Origin: Micromonospora parva
GTDB lineage: Bacteria > Actinomycetota > Actinomycetes > Mycobacteriales > Micromonosporaceae
Length of the DNA stretch: 64,000 nucleotides
Assembly (NCBI RefSeq): GCF_000718515.1
Contig: NZ_JNZS01000015.1
Span: forward strand, 124,001-188,000
Reading direction: 5' to 3'
Shown piece by piece: positions 7,851-16,396 of this stretch; positions within the stretch are counted from its first letter, which is position 1, and each line of letters opens with the position of its first letter. The notes beneath the pieces are model-generated. The model saw only the letters and a list, made by a program, of their open reading frames with translations. It did not search any database and had not been told where the DNA came from. The position numbers and the translations under genes are program-made.

Positions 7851-10211
7851 TCATCTCACGCCAACGATCCCTCGCCGCTGGCAACGACGGCGGGTTGCCC
7901 GGCTCACCCGGCGTCGCAATACCGATGGCCCGGGTGCCTCACGTTCCTGAGCGGGACGAGACTTCTCCGGAGGCCCCATCGGCATAACCGTGAGGTCCGC
8001 ATAAGTCGCGTTATGCCGACTTCGGCATAAGGCGACGAATCCGCAGACCAGCGGTGTTGTGGTGCTGGTGAGTTGGTGGGTGTCGGTGCAGTCGAAGGCG
8101 AAGCATCGGGTCAGGCCGCTTTCGTGTACGCGTAGGGGTACGACGATGCGGCCTTGGTGGGCGAGTTGGTCCCACCAGGCGGTGGAGATGTCCCAGGCTC
8201 CGGCGGTGACGATGATCCGGTCGTAGGGCGCGGTGTCGGGGTGGCCGAGGGCGCCGTCGGCGTGGATCACGTCGACGGTGTCGTAGCCGGCGCGGGCGAG
8301 GCTGGTGCGGGCGCCGTCGGCGAGGTCTTGGTCGAGTTCGATGGTGACGACCGTGCCGCTGGGGGTGGTCAGCTCGGCGAGTAGGGCTGCGTTGATGCCG
8401 GTGGCCGCGCCGATCTCCAGGACGCGATGTCCGGGGTGCGGATCGAGTTGTTCGAGCATGTCCGCGACGAGGCTTGGGCTTGACGCCGAGGACAGCGCGG
8501 CGCCGCTGGGGTCGCGCTTCGTGACGATCTGGCGGCGGGTGTAGACGGTCTCCACATCGACACCAGGGAGAAACTGCTCTCGGAGCACCCGACGGAACGC
8601 CTGCTCGACGGAAGCCGAGCGGATGTGGCCGCGCTGCTTCAGGGCGGTGACGAGCTGTTCGCGAAGCATGGCTGCGTTGGGTGCTTCAGGTTCGGCGTCG
8701 GACGAGTGGACCATGTGTGTGCTTCTCTCTGTTGTTTGGGCGAGTTGATGCTTGTCGTAGGCGTCAGTGGACGAGTTTTGGAAGGCGACGTGTGTGGCTG
8801 CCGTCGCGAGGAGCCAGGCGTCGGCGGCTGAGATGCCGAGCCGATTGAAGAGGAACAGCAGGTGGTGGGTTAGCACCCCGCGCAGGTCGCGGGTGAGTGC
8901 GCCGTGCCGGTCGAGGAAGCCGAGGTCTGCGCCCGCCCGCTCCTGGGCTTGCGGCCATTGGGGGGTGGCTGCCAGCGGGCTACCCGGCGCGTCGTCGCCG
9001 GCGATGAGCAGCCGCTGCACGGCAGCGATCAGCTGAAGGCTCGGTCCTGGCGCGTCGGACTGGTGACGGCGGATCACGAGGTGTCGCCAGACGTCGCCTT
9101 GCTCGGCGAACTCCAGCCCGGCGGCACGCATGAGGCGGGTGGCGAGCACGACACCGAGTTCACGTCGGTGGGCGCCGCCGGCAGCGAGATGGCCGAGGAT
9201 GTGGCGGCTGTCGGCGTGGAACAGGGTATGCGCGACCGTCATGGCCTGGTCGCCGCCGAACGCGTAGGCCTCGGGCCGGTAGATGGGCTCGGTGACGCCG
9301 CAAATGCGGTCGTCGTTGGTGAGGTCAGCGAGGAGATGTGTCATACCGGCTGCGATGCCACCCAGGTCGATGTGCAACGACCCGAGTGCAGCCGCGACGG
9401 GCTGTTGTTCTTTGAGGTGATCATCCTGCACGGTGTCGAGCTGGTCCAGGATGTGTCGCAGCGGGTCGGCGCAGGTTGACGGCGGTCGGAGGTTGGAGAT
9501 CAGCACGCCGTGGTCGACCAGATCGGCAACCAGCGCGTCCACGGACTCACGCGGAGTCCGTGGGAACGCGGCGGTCACCCTGTCGACCAACTCCGTCCAC
9601 GACACCGGCGCGGTGGCTAGCGACACGGCCAGCCGCACTGCTGCCGTGTTCCTCACCGAGGAGACGCCCTCTGCTGGTAGGGAGGCATGTGGCCGGCGCT
9701 CTGCCGCAAGCCGAAGTCCCTGTCCCACTGCCAGGTTGTTTGCCTGCACACGCAGGTTGCGGCGCATATGCGGGTCGGCTTCGAGCCGCGCGATCAGAGA
9801 CGCGAGCCAGCCCGCGTCCGGCCGTACCCGGATGGTCCAGCGCCCTGACGGTACGACCGAGGCAGCCCGGTCGAAGCGCAGTGCGGCGACCCCCGAGAAC
9901 AACCCAAAGGGCGTTGCCCGCCGCTGAGCACGCACCAGGTACCGCGCCAGAGCCAGAGCCATCCGCCAGCCGCGGCCGGCATCGAGTGTCCCGCCAGCGC
10001 ACACCGCCTCGACCCGGGAAGCGAACTCAGGACTGGCAGTCCACACGGCTTCGGCCGCACCAGGGCGCTTCCACATCTCCCGCAGCCAACCATCAATGCC
10101 TGCGGCATCGCCCCGATGCGGCCACGGCAGGCCGCCGCTTCGCCACGAGTGCGCGGCGATGCGGATCGTGGCGGCATCAACATGCCGGTACAGACTGCCT
10201 GTCGCCGCCAC
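7851..10211 (-). CDS. Shortened LanB dehydratase fused to an FxLD-system methyltransferase
   Basis: 786 residues from GTG 10211, with GAGGAG seven bases upstream. Residues 1-296 match the N-terminal part of LanB dehydratases, with the RAQRRATPFGLFSGV signature near 94-108. Residues 306-480 match the thiopeptide-type/SpaB C-terminal domain (YRPEAYAFGGDQAM at 311-324). The several hundred residues that normally lie between, including most of the glutamylation domain, are missing. Residues 500-728 are the O-methyltransferase of FxLD lanthipeptide systems, with SAM motif VLEIGAATG near 597-605. The ATG of residue 500 (8714) has its own GAGAGAAG site and may be a separate start. After residue 728 the methyltransferase homology stops and an Arg-rich tail follows. 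The gene is probably impaired. Confidence 0.75.
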   Translation of the reverse strand: MAATGSLYRHVDAATIRIAAHSWRSGGLPWPHRGDAAGIDGWLREMWKRPGAAEAVWTASPEFASRVEAVCAGGTLDAGRGWRMALALARYLVRAQRRATPFGLFSGVAALRFDRAASVVPSGRWTIRVRPDAGWLASLIARLEADPHMRRNLRVQANNLAVGQGLRLAAERRPHASLPAEGVSSVRNTAAVRLAVSLATAPVSWTELVDRVTAAFPRTPRESVDALVADLVDHGVLISNLRPPSTCADPLRHILDQLDTVQDDHLKEQQPVAAALGSLHIDLGGIAAGMTHLLADLTNDDRICGVTEPIYRPEAYAFGGDQAMTVAHTLFHADSRHILGHLAAGGAHRRELGVVLATRLMRAAGLEFAEQGDVWRHLVIRRHQSDAPGPSLQLIAAVQRLLIAGDDAPGSPLAATPQWPQAQERAGADLGFLDRHGALTRDLRGVLTHHLLFLFNRLGISAADAWLLATAATHVAFQNSSTDAYDKHQLAQTTERSTHMVHSSDAEPEAPNAAMLREQLVTALKQRGHIRSASVEQAFRRVLREQFLPGVDVETVYTRRQIVTKRDPSGAALSSASSPSLVADMLEQLDPHPGHRVLEIGAATGINAALLAELTTPSGTVVTIELDQDLADGARTSLARAGYDTVDVIHADGALGHPDTAPYDRIIVTAGAWDISTAWWDQLAHQGRIVVPLRVHESGLTRCFAFDCTDTHQLTSTTTPLVCGFVALCRSRHNATYADLTVMPMGPPEKSRPAQEREAPGPSVLRRRVSRATRRRCQRRGIVGVR
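8011..8030. repeat. Palindrome at the methyltransferase breakpoint
   Basis: TTATGCCGACTTCGGCATAA has perfect 9-bp arms around CT. Related half-sites lie at 7979-7987 (TCGGCATAA) and 7999-8016 (GCATAA and TTATGC around six bases). Methyltransferase homology on the minus strand ends immediately at this palindrome, so it may be a recombination site or the end of a mobile element. Confidence 0.6.
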
Positions 10212-10253
10212 GATCCACTCCTCACACGGGAACTTGCTCGGTTGCAGGGGGTC

Positions 10254-10294
10254 GCCGGTTCCGGTGAACGTTCGGGTCGCTCACCGGAACCGGC
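10254..10294 (-). terminator. Hairpin between precursor peptide and LanB
   Basis: Perfect 14-bp stem (10254-10267 with 10281-10294) and 13-base loop. It lies directly after the precursor stop and before the LanB start in the direction of transcription. No U-tract follows, so it is best read as an attenuator that keeps precursor mRNA in excess over the enzyme mRNA. Confidence 0.7.
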
Positions 10295-10306
10295 AAGGAG
10301 AAGCGA

Positions 10307-10441
10307 CTAGCAGTCGCCGTTCTTCTGGGTGTCGCAGCCGTCGTCCGTGTCGGCCAACAGTGCGGCGGCGACGGGACCCTCGGTGACGATCTGGACGTCC
10401 AGCTGGAACGGGTCGTCGTTGGCGGCGAGCAGGTCGTTCAT
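10307..10441 (-). CDS. FxLD-family lanthipeptide precursor
   Basis: A 44-residue peptide from ATG 10441 with AGGAGG four bases upstream. The leader contains the family signature PFQLDVQIV (the FxLD box is residues 12-15, F-Q-L-D). The putative core after about residue 27 contains Thr32 and Cys36, Cys44 and Thr38, so dehydration of Thr and thioether closure by Cys are possible. It sits directly upstream of the LanB-methyltransferase gene, the usual partner in FxLD clusters. The core has only two Thr and no Ser, so few rings can form. The mature product and its activity are unknown. Confidence 0.85.
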   Translation of the reverse strand: MNDLLAANDDPFQLDVQIVTEGPVAAALLADTDDGCDTQKNGDC

Positions 10442-10555
10442 GGACCCTCCTAGGGAGTTGGGATGATGGGTGGGCAGGTAGCCCCCGCAGCTACCGGCAC
10501 GGACTTTGCGGAGCGTCAGGCCGGGGGCGGCAGGGGAACGGGGGCACCCCTGCCG

Positions 10556-10768
10556 CCGGCCGGGACCGGCCACCGCGCCCATCTCGATGAGCGGCGTCCG
10601 GTCGGGCAGTCGTCGCACGGCGACTACCCGGGTCGGAAATGGCTGGTTGTAGGTGGCGGCCTGCCGGTGGCCCAAGTTCTTGACGTAGGAGTCTGCGTAG
10701 ATTTCCGTCGTGTCTGCCACAGACTCAGCCGGACGGATCGCACCCTGCCCGCGCCCCGTGCGGCGCAT
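10556..10768 (-). pseudogene. Possible RidA-like remnant in the leader of the precursor
   Basis: The frame from ATG 10768 stays open into the precursor frame. Between about 10714 and 10556 it has coding-like third positions. The segment FPTRVVAVRRLPDRTPLIEM resembles the last strands of RidA/YjgF proteins (PaRt-V-V-x-LP-x-VEi). The rest of such a domain is absent. It could equally be leader RNA with chance similarity. The precursor's own RBS argues against a fusion protein. Confidence 0.3.
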
Positions 10769-10769
10769 G

Positions 10770-11540
10770 TCATTCGGTTGCCTTGCGGGCGTGGATAGCC
10801 CTGCCCTCATAGGAGCCCAGGAGAACGTTTGGGTCGGCCATGAGCGTGACGAACCGGTCGAGGTCGGCATCGGTGACTTCGGGTGTGGTCAGGACGGGAC
10901 GGAGGTCGTCGACCACGTTGGCGAGTAGCTGGCACCCGGGACCAGCTCCGGTCCAGGTCTCGGTGGACGCGTGGGTACAGACCTGCGGCATGCCCTTGAC
11001 GACGAGCAGGGCGAGGGTGTCCGCCGTCCAGGTGCCGGCACCGTCGAGTCCGGCGATGGTGCGGTAGACGCGTCGCATGACGGTGTGGATCAGCCACACG
11101 TCGCCGTCGGTTGCCCAGAAGACTCGTGGCGGGGTGTCGGTGACGTCGGCCAGGACGAGCCAGCCACCGGGACGCAGCCGGGCGATCATCTGCTCCAGCG
11201 CCTCTGCGGGGTGTGGCAGCTCGCCGTGCAGCCACCGGGCCACGACGACATCGAAGCTGTCGGGCTCGCCCGGAAGGTCGTCACCGTTCAGGTCCCGCTG
11301 ATAAACGTCGACGACACCTGTTGGGTTGAGGTAGGTGGTGTCCTTGTCGACCGCCGTGACCCTGCCGCGAGGGCCGACGAGGCGAGCCAGGTCGGCGGTG
11401 ACCTCACCGCCGCCCGCGCCGATCTCCAGGACGCGCTGGCCGGGTTGAATGTCGAGCCGGTTCAACTGCTGCCGGATGATCGGGTCGAGCAGCTCACGCA
11501 GCGGGGCAGGGCGCAGTTGGCCGCTGTGGGTGGTCGTCAT
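10770..11540 (-). CDS. Class I SAM-dependent methyltransferase
   Basis: 256 residues from ATG 11540, with AGGAGT six bases upstream. The SAM-binding motif VLEIGAGGG is at residues 37-45, the acidic post-motif AVDKDT follows near 62, and FDVVVARWLHGEL near 96 corresponds to motif II. The fold is Rossmann-type, similar to UbiE/SAM methyltransferases of secondary metabolism. The stop of the PLP decarboxylase lies 10 bp upstream, so they are co-transcribed. It may methylate the peptide or a histidine-derived amine. The substrate cannot be told from sequence. Confidence 0.82.
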   Translation of the reverse strand: MTTTHSGQLRPAPLRELLDPIIRQQLNRLDIQPGQRVLEIGAGGGEVTADLARLVGPRGRVTAVDKDTTYLNPTGVVDVYQRDLNGDDLPGEPDSFDVVVARWLHGELPHPAEALEQMIARLRPGGWLVLADVTDTPPRVFWATDGDVWLIHTVMRRVYRTIAGLDGAGTWTADTLALLVVKGMPQVCTHASTETWTGAGPGCQLLANVVDDLRPVLTTPEVTDADLDRFVTLMADPNVLLGSYEGRAIHARKATE

Positions 11541-11550
11541 TGCGGTACTC

Positions 11551-12765
11551 CTAACACGATTCGTGTGTTTTGGTCTGGTGGTGCGGTCGCTGCCAGGGGC
11601 GCGGGATCGGCCTCGGTGGCGCGATGGCAGTGAGGTCGGCGACGAAGGCGTCAACCTGGCCATGAGTGACGCCGGGCATGCAGATGAGGTGGCTGGTGGC
11701 TCCGTCGGTGGCGAGTAACCACTTCTTGCGCACCTGCTCGGGCGGGGTGGGCAGGACGACGGTGAAGGCGTGCGGGTGCCGCCAGGCCGGCCAGCCGGCG
11801 GCGTTCAGTTGATCCACGGTGTAAGCCGCGAGGCGGCGGGCTTGGGTGGCTCGCCAGCGGTGCCCTTCGTGGCCGTGGGTGGCGATGGTGTGCCAGAGCA
11901 GGGCGGCGGCCAGGCCGCAGCGGGAGCCGGTGATGGTGGTGTCGAGGGTGGCGGTGTAGGTGACGCGGCTGGCCGTATGGCGGGCGCTGTCGCGGATGAG
12001 GACAACTCCGCAGGGCGTTGGCACACCCAGGAATTTGTGTCCGCTGATGGCGATACTGCTGATGCCGCTGTCGTCATCGAGGCGTAGCCGGCCGTCGAGT
12101 GCGAGGGGGATGCCGGACAGGGCCGCGTCGACGTGCAGGTGTCCATTGGCCTGGTGCCCATCGAGGACGGCGCGGATGGAGGTGGTGTCGTCGACGGCTT
12201 CGGTCAGGGTCGTGCCAGCGGTGGCCACCACGATCGCGGGCCAGCGTCGGCGGCGGCCGACCTGGGCGGCGAGATGTGCGTAGTCCATCTCCCCGCTCGC
12301 GTCGGCGTTGACCACGACGCCCCGCGCCCCGAGCATCCGGACGATCTTGGGTAGCGAGTAGTGGGCGGCGGTCGAGTAGTAGATGCGGGCGGTGGGGTGG
12401 CGGTGGTGGGCGGTGTACAGGGCGGACAGGTTGCCTTCGGTGCCGCCGGTGGTGACGTAGCCCCACCGGTCGTCTCGCGGCATCGCGAGGGTGTCGGCGA
12501 CCCAGGCGATGACGGCCCGTTCCAGCACACGGGTGTGAGCGACTCCGCCAAGGTCCGCGGGGTCACCGATGTTGTTCCACAGCCGGTTGCCGAGGCGGGT
12601 CATGACCTCGGCGTAGTCGAGGTCCACGGCGCCGGGAAACCCAATGCTCGTCGCGGCGGCGGCGTCGGCCTCCTGGATCAGGTGGTCGAGCACGGCCGTG
12701 ACGTCAATCGGCGCGCGGCTGAGGTTCGCGGCGTCGGCGAGGCTGAGGCTCTGGTGACCGGTCAC
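11551..12765 (-). CDS. Pyridoxal-phosphate histidine decarboxylase-like enzyme
   Basis: 404 residues. The GTG start at 12765 overlaps the upstream stop (GTGA). It is a group II PLP decarboxylase. YVTTGGTEGNLSALY near residues 97-111 binds PLP phosphate, HVDAALSG near 203 holds the Asp pairing with the pyridine nitrogen, and SGHKFLGVPTPCG near 240-252 holds the Schiff-base Lys. These features and the length agree with PLP-dependent histidine decarboxylases, which release histamine. The adjoining permease would fit amino-acid import or product export. A decarboxylase for another amino acid, or one acting in the RiPP pathway, cannot be excluded. Confidence 0.82.
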   Translation of the reverse strand: MTGHQSLSLADAANLSRAPIDVTAVLDHLIQEADAAAATSIGFPGAVDLDYAEVMTRLGNRLWNNIGDPADLGGVAHTRVLERAVIAWVADTLAMPRDDRWGYVTTGGTEGNLSALYTAHHRHPTARIYYSTAAHYSLPKIVRMLGARGVVVNADASGEMDYAHLAAQVGRRRRWPAIVVATAGTTLTEAVDDTTSIRAVLDGHQANGHLHVDAALSGIPLALDGRLRLDDDSGISSIAISGHKFLGVPTPCGVVLIRDSARHTASRVTYTATLDTTITGSRCGLAAALLWHTIATHGHEGHRWRATQARRLAAYTVDQLNAAGWPAWRHPHAFTVVLPTPPEQVRKKWLLATDGATSHLICMPGVTHGQVDAFVADLTAIAPPRPIPRPWQRPHHQTKTHESC

Positions 12766-13736
12766 GCCCGCCGCCCCGTGAGCAGGTGCGCGGTGAGGGT
12801 GTGGTGCAGCGCGGTGAGCTGCCGCCAGATGTCGCGGGTCTCGTCGTCGCCCTGCTTGGTGAGATGTTCGTACGGGTTGTGGAACGTGATTCGATTGGGG
12901 TCGAGGGTTTTGTTGCAGCGCACGCCGTCGTTGCCGAGGCGGACCTGCGGGTCGCGGTCGATGTGCAGGGCGGTGCCGTCGGTCAACAGGACGTAGCACT
13001 GACCTTTGAGGTTGAACGCCGACATGTAGCGGCCGGCGGCGGCGGCTTCGCGTAGTGTCCGGGCGACTTGGTACCAGCGGCCCTGGTCCGAATCGAGGGT
13101 GCTGACACCCACGCCGACGTACCACGCAGCTGGAGGCAGGGTCATGTCTCCGCCGTTGACCATGGAACCCTCTGGACCGAGGGGACTCCACTCGCGTCCG
13201 ATGGAGGCGATATTGTCCGCGGCGACGTCGGTCATATCCGCGAGCAGTTGCGGCAAGACATCGGAGTCTGGCGACTGTGGCCAGGTGCGGTGGGCGGTGT
13301 GCAGCCGGTAGCCGTGCGGCTCGTTGGGGGCGTCGGAGGCGAAGAACAGCATCAGCGCGTGAGGGCCGACGGCGCCTCGCCCCCCGAATGCCTGATCGGC
13401 TTCAATGAGGTGGCCGGTGTTCAGCCGCTTGGACCGGTAGACGACCTGTCGGCGCAGGTCCGCCCAGCGCAGGTCAGCCGGCACGTCGCCGTCGGCGGAG
13501 CGTTGGTCATAGCTGGACGGGCCCGGGGGTGGGTTCGAGGGAACGGCGGAGTCGGGTGGCCGCTGGTGGCCGGTGGGGACAGGTGCCGCGCCGTAGCCGG
13601 GCGGCGGCACCCCGACCGCAGGCTCAGGGTGACTGGCAGGTGGTGCTGCCGGCGGGTAGCCCGCTCGCCAGCGCGGGTCCAGGGGATCGGCGCCGTACTT
13701 CCCACCAGGTGACGTAGCCGCGTGAGTCCTCATCAT
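12762..13736 (-). CDS. Hypothetical protein with Pro-rich N-terminus
   Basis: About 324 residues, with two adjacent ATGs at 13736 and 13733; the second is better spaced from GAGGAGG. Residues 1-75 are rich in Pro, Gly and Ala and look disordered. Residues 80-320 form a compact domain of unknown function, with LTDGTALHIDRDP near 265. No enzyme motif or membrane segment is seen. It is translationally coupled to the decarboxylase and starts 8 bp after the permease stop, so it belongs to this operon. It might be an accessory or regulatory protein; no function is assigned. Confidence 0.75.
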   Translation of the reverse strand: MMRTHAATSPGGKYGADPLDPRWRAGYPPAAPPASHPEPAVGVPPPGYGAAPVPTGHQRPPDSAVPSNPPPGPSSYDQRSADGDVPADLRWADLRRQVVYRSKRLNTGHLIEADQAFGGRGAVGPHALMLFFASDAPNEPHGYRLHTAHRTWPQSPDSDVLPQLLADMTDVAADNIASIGREWSPLGPEGSMVNGGDMTLPPAAWYVGVGVSTLDSDQGRWYQVARTLREAAAAGRYMSAFNLKGQCYVLLTDGTALHIDRDPQVRLGNDGVRCNKTLDPNRITFHNPYEHLTKQGDDETRDIWRQLTALHHTLTAHLLTGRRA

Positions 13737-13744
13737 CGCCCTCC

Positions 13745-15235
13745 TCAGATCGAGAGGTTCATGGCGTCGGGAACGGCATGTTTCTTTGGTGTGCCACGGC
13801 CGATGCCGGCGTAGACCTCCGGGCGGGCCTGCCGTAGATGCCCGGCCCACACTCCGCCCCCGACAGCGACGGCAAGGAGGATCATGGGCAGCAGGAACGG
13901 TTTCAGCGATCCGGGCGCGGCACCGAGGAGAGACCCGGCGTTGCCGACCATCAGGGCGAGCACCACTGACCCGCCGAGCACGCCCAGGGCGGGCGCGAGC
14001 CGCCACTCCCACGCGCCGGCCTGCGGGCCGCGCACGCTGGCCGGTGCCGTCATCGCGGCCACCGACGCGGCCAGCAGCAGACACAGCAGGCCCATTGCCC
14101 CCAACGCCGACAGCCAGGTGAACATAACTGCCACCGGGTCAGCGCCGCTGACCGCGAACACGCCCACCACCACCGCCGCGACGGCCGTCTGCATCAACGA
14201 CCCACCACGCGGCGCACTGACGCGGGTCGCGCTACTGGTCCGGGCAAGACCCGCCGGCAGCACCTTCTCCCGGGCCATGGCGAACACGTACCGGGCGAGC
14301 ACCGCATGGAACGCCAGCATCGACGTGACGATCGCGAAGATCAGCACCACGTTCCCGAGGGGCGTCCACCAGTTGCCCAGGCGCGCCAGGACCGAGAGCG
14401 GCAACCCAGACGCCGGATCAGCGGCCACTTCCCCAACGACGTCAGGGCCGACCGCCACGCCCATCGCGAACGCGGCAACGGCATACACCCCGCCGAGAAC
14501 GAGTACCCCGCCGATGGTGGCCCGTCCGACCGACCTGCGGTCGACGGCCTCCTCGACGAGCGACCCCGGCGCGTCGAAGCCCATCACCGCGGCTACGCCG
14601 AAGGCGACCGCGCCGCCGATGCCGCTGACCGCCAGACCCGAGGCGTGAAAGCCTGCCCACGAGACCTCCCCGTCCGCAGGCTGTCCCACCCCGGCGAGGA
14701 CGAACGCCGCGACGATCAGCAACGACACGGCCAGCACGACGGCCAGGACCCGGGTCGACAACATGATCGCCCGCACACCGAGCACTCCGACGACGACCAG
14801 TGCGAGGCCCGCCCACACCCACCACGCGCCGCCGAGGTTCGCAGCCATCGTCACCCCGAACGGCCCATACAGGCTGATCTGGATGGCGTTGTAGGCCACC
14901 AGCGCGACCATGCCGGCAGCGACACCCCAACTCCGGCCCAACCCGTGCGCGAGGATCGCGTAGTAGGCCGCCGGATGCCCGAGCTGGCGGGCCATCGCCG
15001 CGTACCCCACCGCCAGCAGCGCGACCGTGCCCGCCACGACCACGAAAGTCAGAGGAAGAGCCGTCACCTGCGTCGTCTTGTACGTCTCGACGATGCCTCC
15101 GGTGAGCACCACCATGGGCGCCGACGCCGCCGCCCCAAACACCCACAACCCAAACGGCGTCAGCGTCCGCCGTGCGAGCCCCACCTGCACCTGCGCCGAA
15201 TTCACCGCTGCCCCCGCTGCGGCGAGTCCGGGCAC
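13745..15235 (-). CDS. APC-superfamily amino acid permease
   Basis: 496 residues from GTG 15235. It has about 12 hydrophobic segments. The first, with the FGLWVFGAAASAPMVVLTGG region, matches the helix-1 unwound GA(S) motif of APC transporters, and there is a GFDAPGSLVEEAVD loop near 215 typical of the group. It would move an amino acid or amine across the cytoplasmic membrane. Co-transcription with the PLP decarboxylase suggests histidine uptake, histamine efflux or an exchanger. The short C-terminal tail is basic. Substrate specificity is inferred from context only. Confidence 0.85.
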   Translation of the reverse strand: MPGLAAAGAAVNSAQVQVGLARRTLTPFGLWVFGAAASAPMVVLTGGIVETYKTTQVTALPLTFVVVAGTVALLAVGYAAMARQLGHPAAYYAILAHGLGRSWGVAAGMVALVAYNAIQISLYGPFGVTMAANLGGAWWVWAGLALVVVGVLGVRAIMLSTRVLAVVLAVSLLIVAAFVLAGVGQPADGEVSWAGFHASGLAVSGIGGAVAFGVAAVMGFDAPGSLVEEAVDRRSVGRATIGGVLVLGGVYAVAAFAMGVAVGPDVVGEVAADPASGLPLSVLARLGNWWTPLGNVVLIFAIVTSMLAFHAVLARYVFAMAREKVLPAGLARTSSATRVSAPRGGSLMQTAVAAVVVGVFAVSGADPVAVMFTWLSALGAMGLLCLLLAASVAAMTAPASVRGPQAGAWEWRLAPALGVLGGSVVLALMVGNAGSLLGAAPGSLKPFLLPMILLAVAVGGGVWAGHLRQARPEVYAGIGRGTPKKHAVPDAMNLSI

Positions 15236-15591
15236 CCCGACCTACGGCAGCCATCCACCGGATGCGCGTCCACATCAGCGGCGTTGGCGGGCACGAGGTA
15301 GACCGCCGTCGGCCGTACCGGACCGCCGCGCCAGAAGCTCCGATCGCAGTGAAGCCGGCGAATCGCGGTGTCGGTATCGGGCGTGAATCCGAACAGGTCG
15401 TGAGCCCCGTCGGGCCACTCGCGCCGGATCGCATACCCCCAGGCGTACTCCGACGACGTCACGTCGCCTGCGAGCGTGAGATCAGTACCGGTGCCGGCAG
15501 TCGCGATCCGTGCTGGCAACCTCAACCAGCGCCCAAAGGCGGGACTGCGTGGTCGCAGTGCGGTGGTGGGCTGAGCGGCTCGGGTCAGCAT
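15202..15591 (-). CDS. Hypothetical protein
   Basis: 129 residues from ATG 15591, with AAGGAAGG eight bases upstream. It overlaps the permease start by 34 bp in another frame. The sequence contains two Trp-Gly/Trp-Pro motifs (EYAWGYAIRREWPDG near 48-62) and FGFTPDT, suggesting a small beta-rich domain. No family is recognised. The C-terminus after about residue 100 is Asp/Cys/Arg-rich and may be readthrough of decayed DNA. Position in the operon supports expression. Confidence 0.55.
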   Translation of the reverse strand: MLTRAAQPTTALRPRSPAFGRWLRLPARIATAGTGTDLTLAGDVTSSEYAWGYAIRREWPDGAHDLFGFTPDTDTAIRRLHCDRSFWRGGPVRPTAVYLVPANAADVDAHPVDGCRRSGCPDSPQRGQR

Positions 15592-15688
15592 GAGGGGTGC
15601 CTTCCTTCGGTATGAGGGTGTGATGCAGTGCCCGCTGGCCGAAACGTCGCCGCCAGCAGGTAAAGAAAGTCGGTGCCTTACTGGGTGG

Positions 15689-16396
15689 TCAGGGAGAACG
15701 CGACGGTGCCGCCGGGATGACGCGGCCAAGAAAAGGAGTCACGGTGCGGTCCAGGCGGACTCGTCGCGGCAGCCCACCGCCAGCCGATCCGCAGGGCTGC
15801 TCGTCGCAAGGTTGAGGGCGCCACATCCGCCACAGAGCCGGACCTCCTGGCGCGAGCAGAACCGGCGAGCGCGGCTGATAACCGACTCGCGCGAGCAGTC
15901 CATCTCCGGGCCGGTCGCCGCAGTACTCCGCACACGACGGCAACCCCGCGAGGTCCAGGGTCTGGTGATGGGCCGCCAGCAACGCCTGCGCGGCATCCCC
16001 GTGCCCAGGACGGACCGCGACGTGAGCGAGCTGGTGATGAGGACGGTGGGGACGCAGCCCATCGACACAGGCGTGCAGCAGGGCGAACCGCGCCGCGTAT
16101 GGGCCGAGGAGCCGATGCAGGTCGTACACCCATGCGGCAGCCGGCGGGGGCGGCTCTAACCGCGCGTACCAGACCGCCACCGCCACGAGATCGTCGGTCG
16201 TATCGATCCGACCGCGCTCCAGCCCTCGCAACAGCACAAGCCGTGCCCAGCGACGCAGAACCACTGCTTGATTGGCCACATCAGGAACCAGCCAAACACC
16301 CACAGGCTGGGCCATCAGCGCCTCAGCCATGACCGAGGACAAGGCGTCAACGTCCTCGCCGGTCGCGCGACGGACCGCCGTCTCCATCAAGCTCAT
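15689..16396 (-). CDS. GNAT-family N-acetyltransferase
   Basis: 235 residues from ATG 16396, which overlaps the upstream stop (ATGA). It shows GNAT architecture: an N-terminal RRATGEDVDALSSVM strand-helix, a central strand LAHVAVRPGHGDAAQALL near 125-142 with the acetyl-CoA pyrophosphate loop (R-P-G-H-G-D-A), and a GLLARVGYQ near 173-181 typical of the end of the fold. The last 30 residues are Arg/Pro-rich and atypical. It would acylate a small amine, possibly the decarboxylase product, but the acceptor is unknown. Confidence 0.72.
   Translation of the reverse strand: MSLMETAVRRATGEDVDALSSVMAEALMAQPVGVWLVPDVANQAVVLRRWARLVLLRGLERGRIDTTDDLVAVAVWYARLEPPPPAAAWVYDLHRLLGPYAARFALLHACVDGLRPHRPHHQLAHVAVRPGHGDAAQALLAAHHQTLDLAGLPSCAEYCGDRPGDGLLARVGYQPRSPVLLAPGGPALWRMWRPQPCDEQPCGSAGGGLPRRVRLDRTVTPFLGRVIPAAPSRSP

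Noticed and set aside
13884..15301. Plus-strand open frames opposite the permease
   Set aside because: They mirror the permease and lack ribosome sites and domain content; the minus-strand reading has clear membrane segments.
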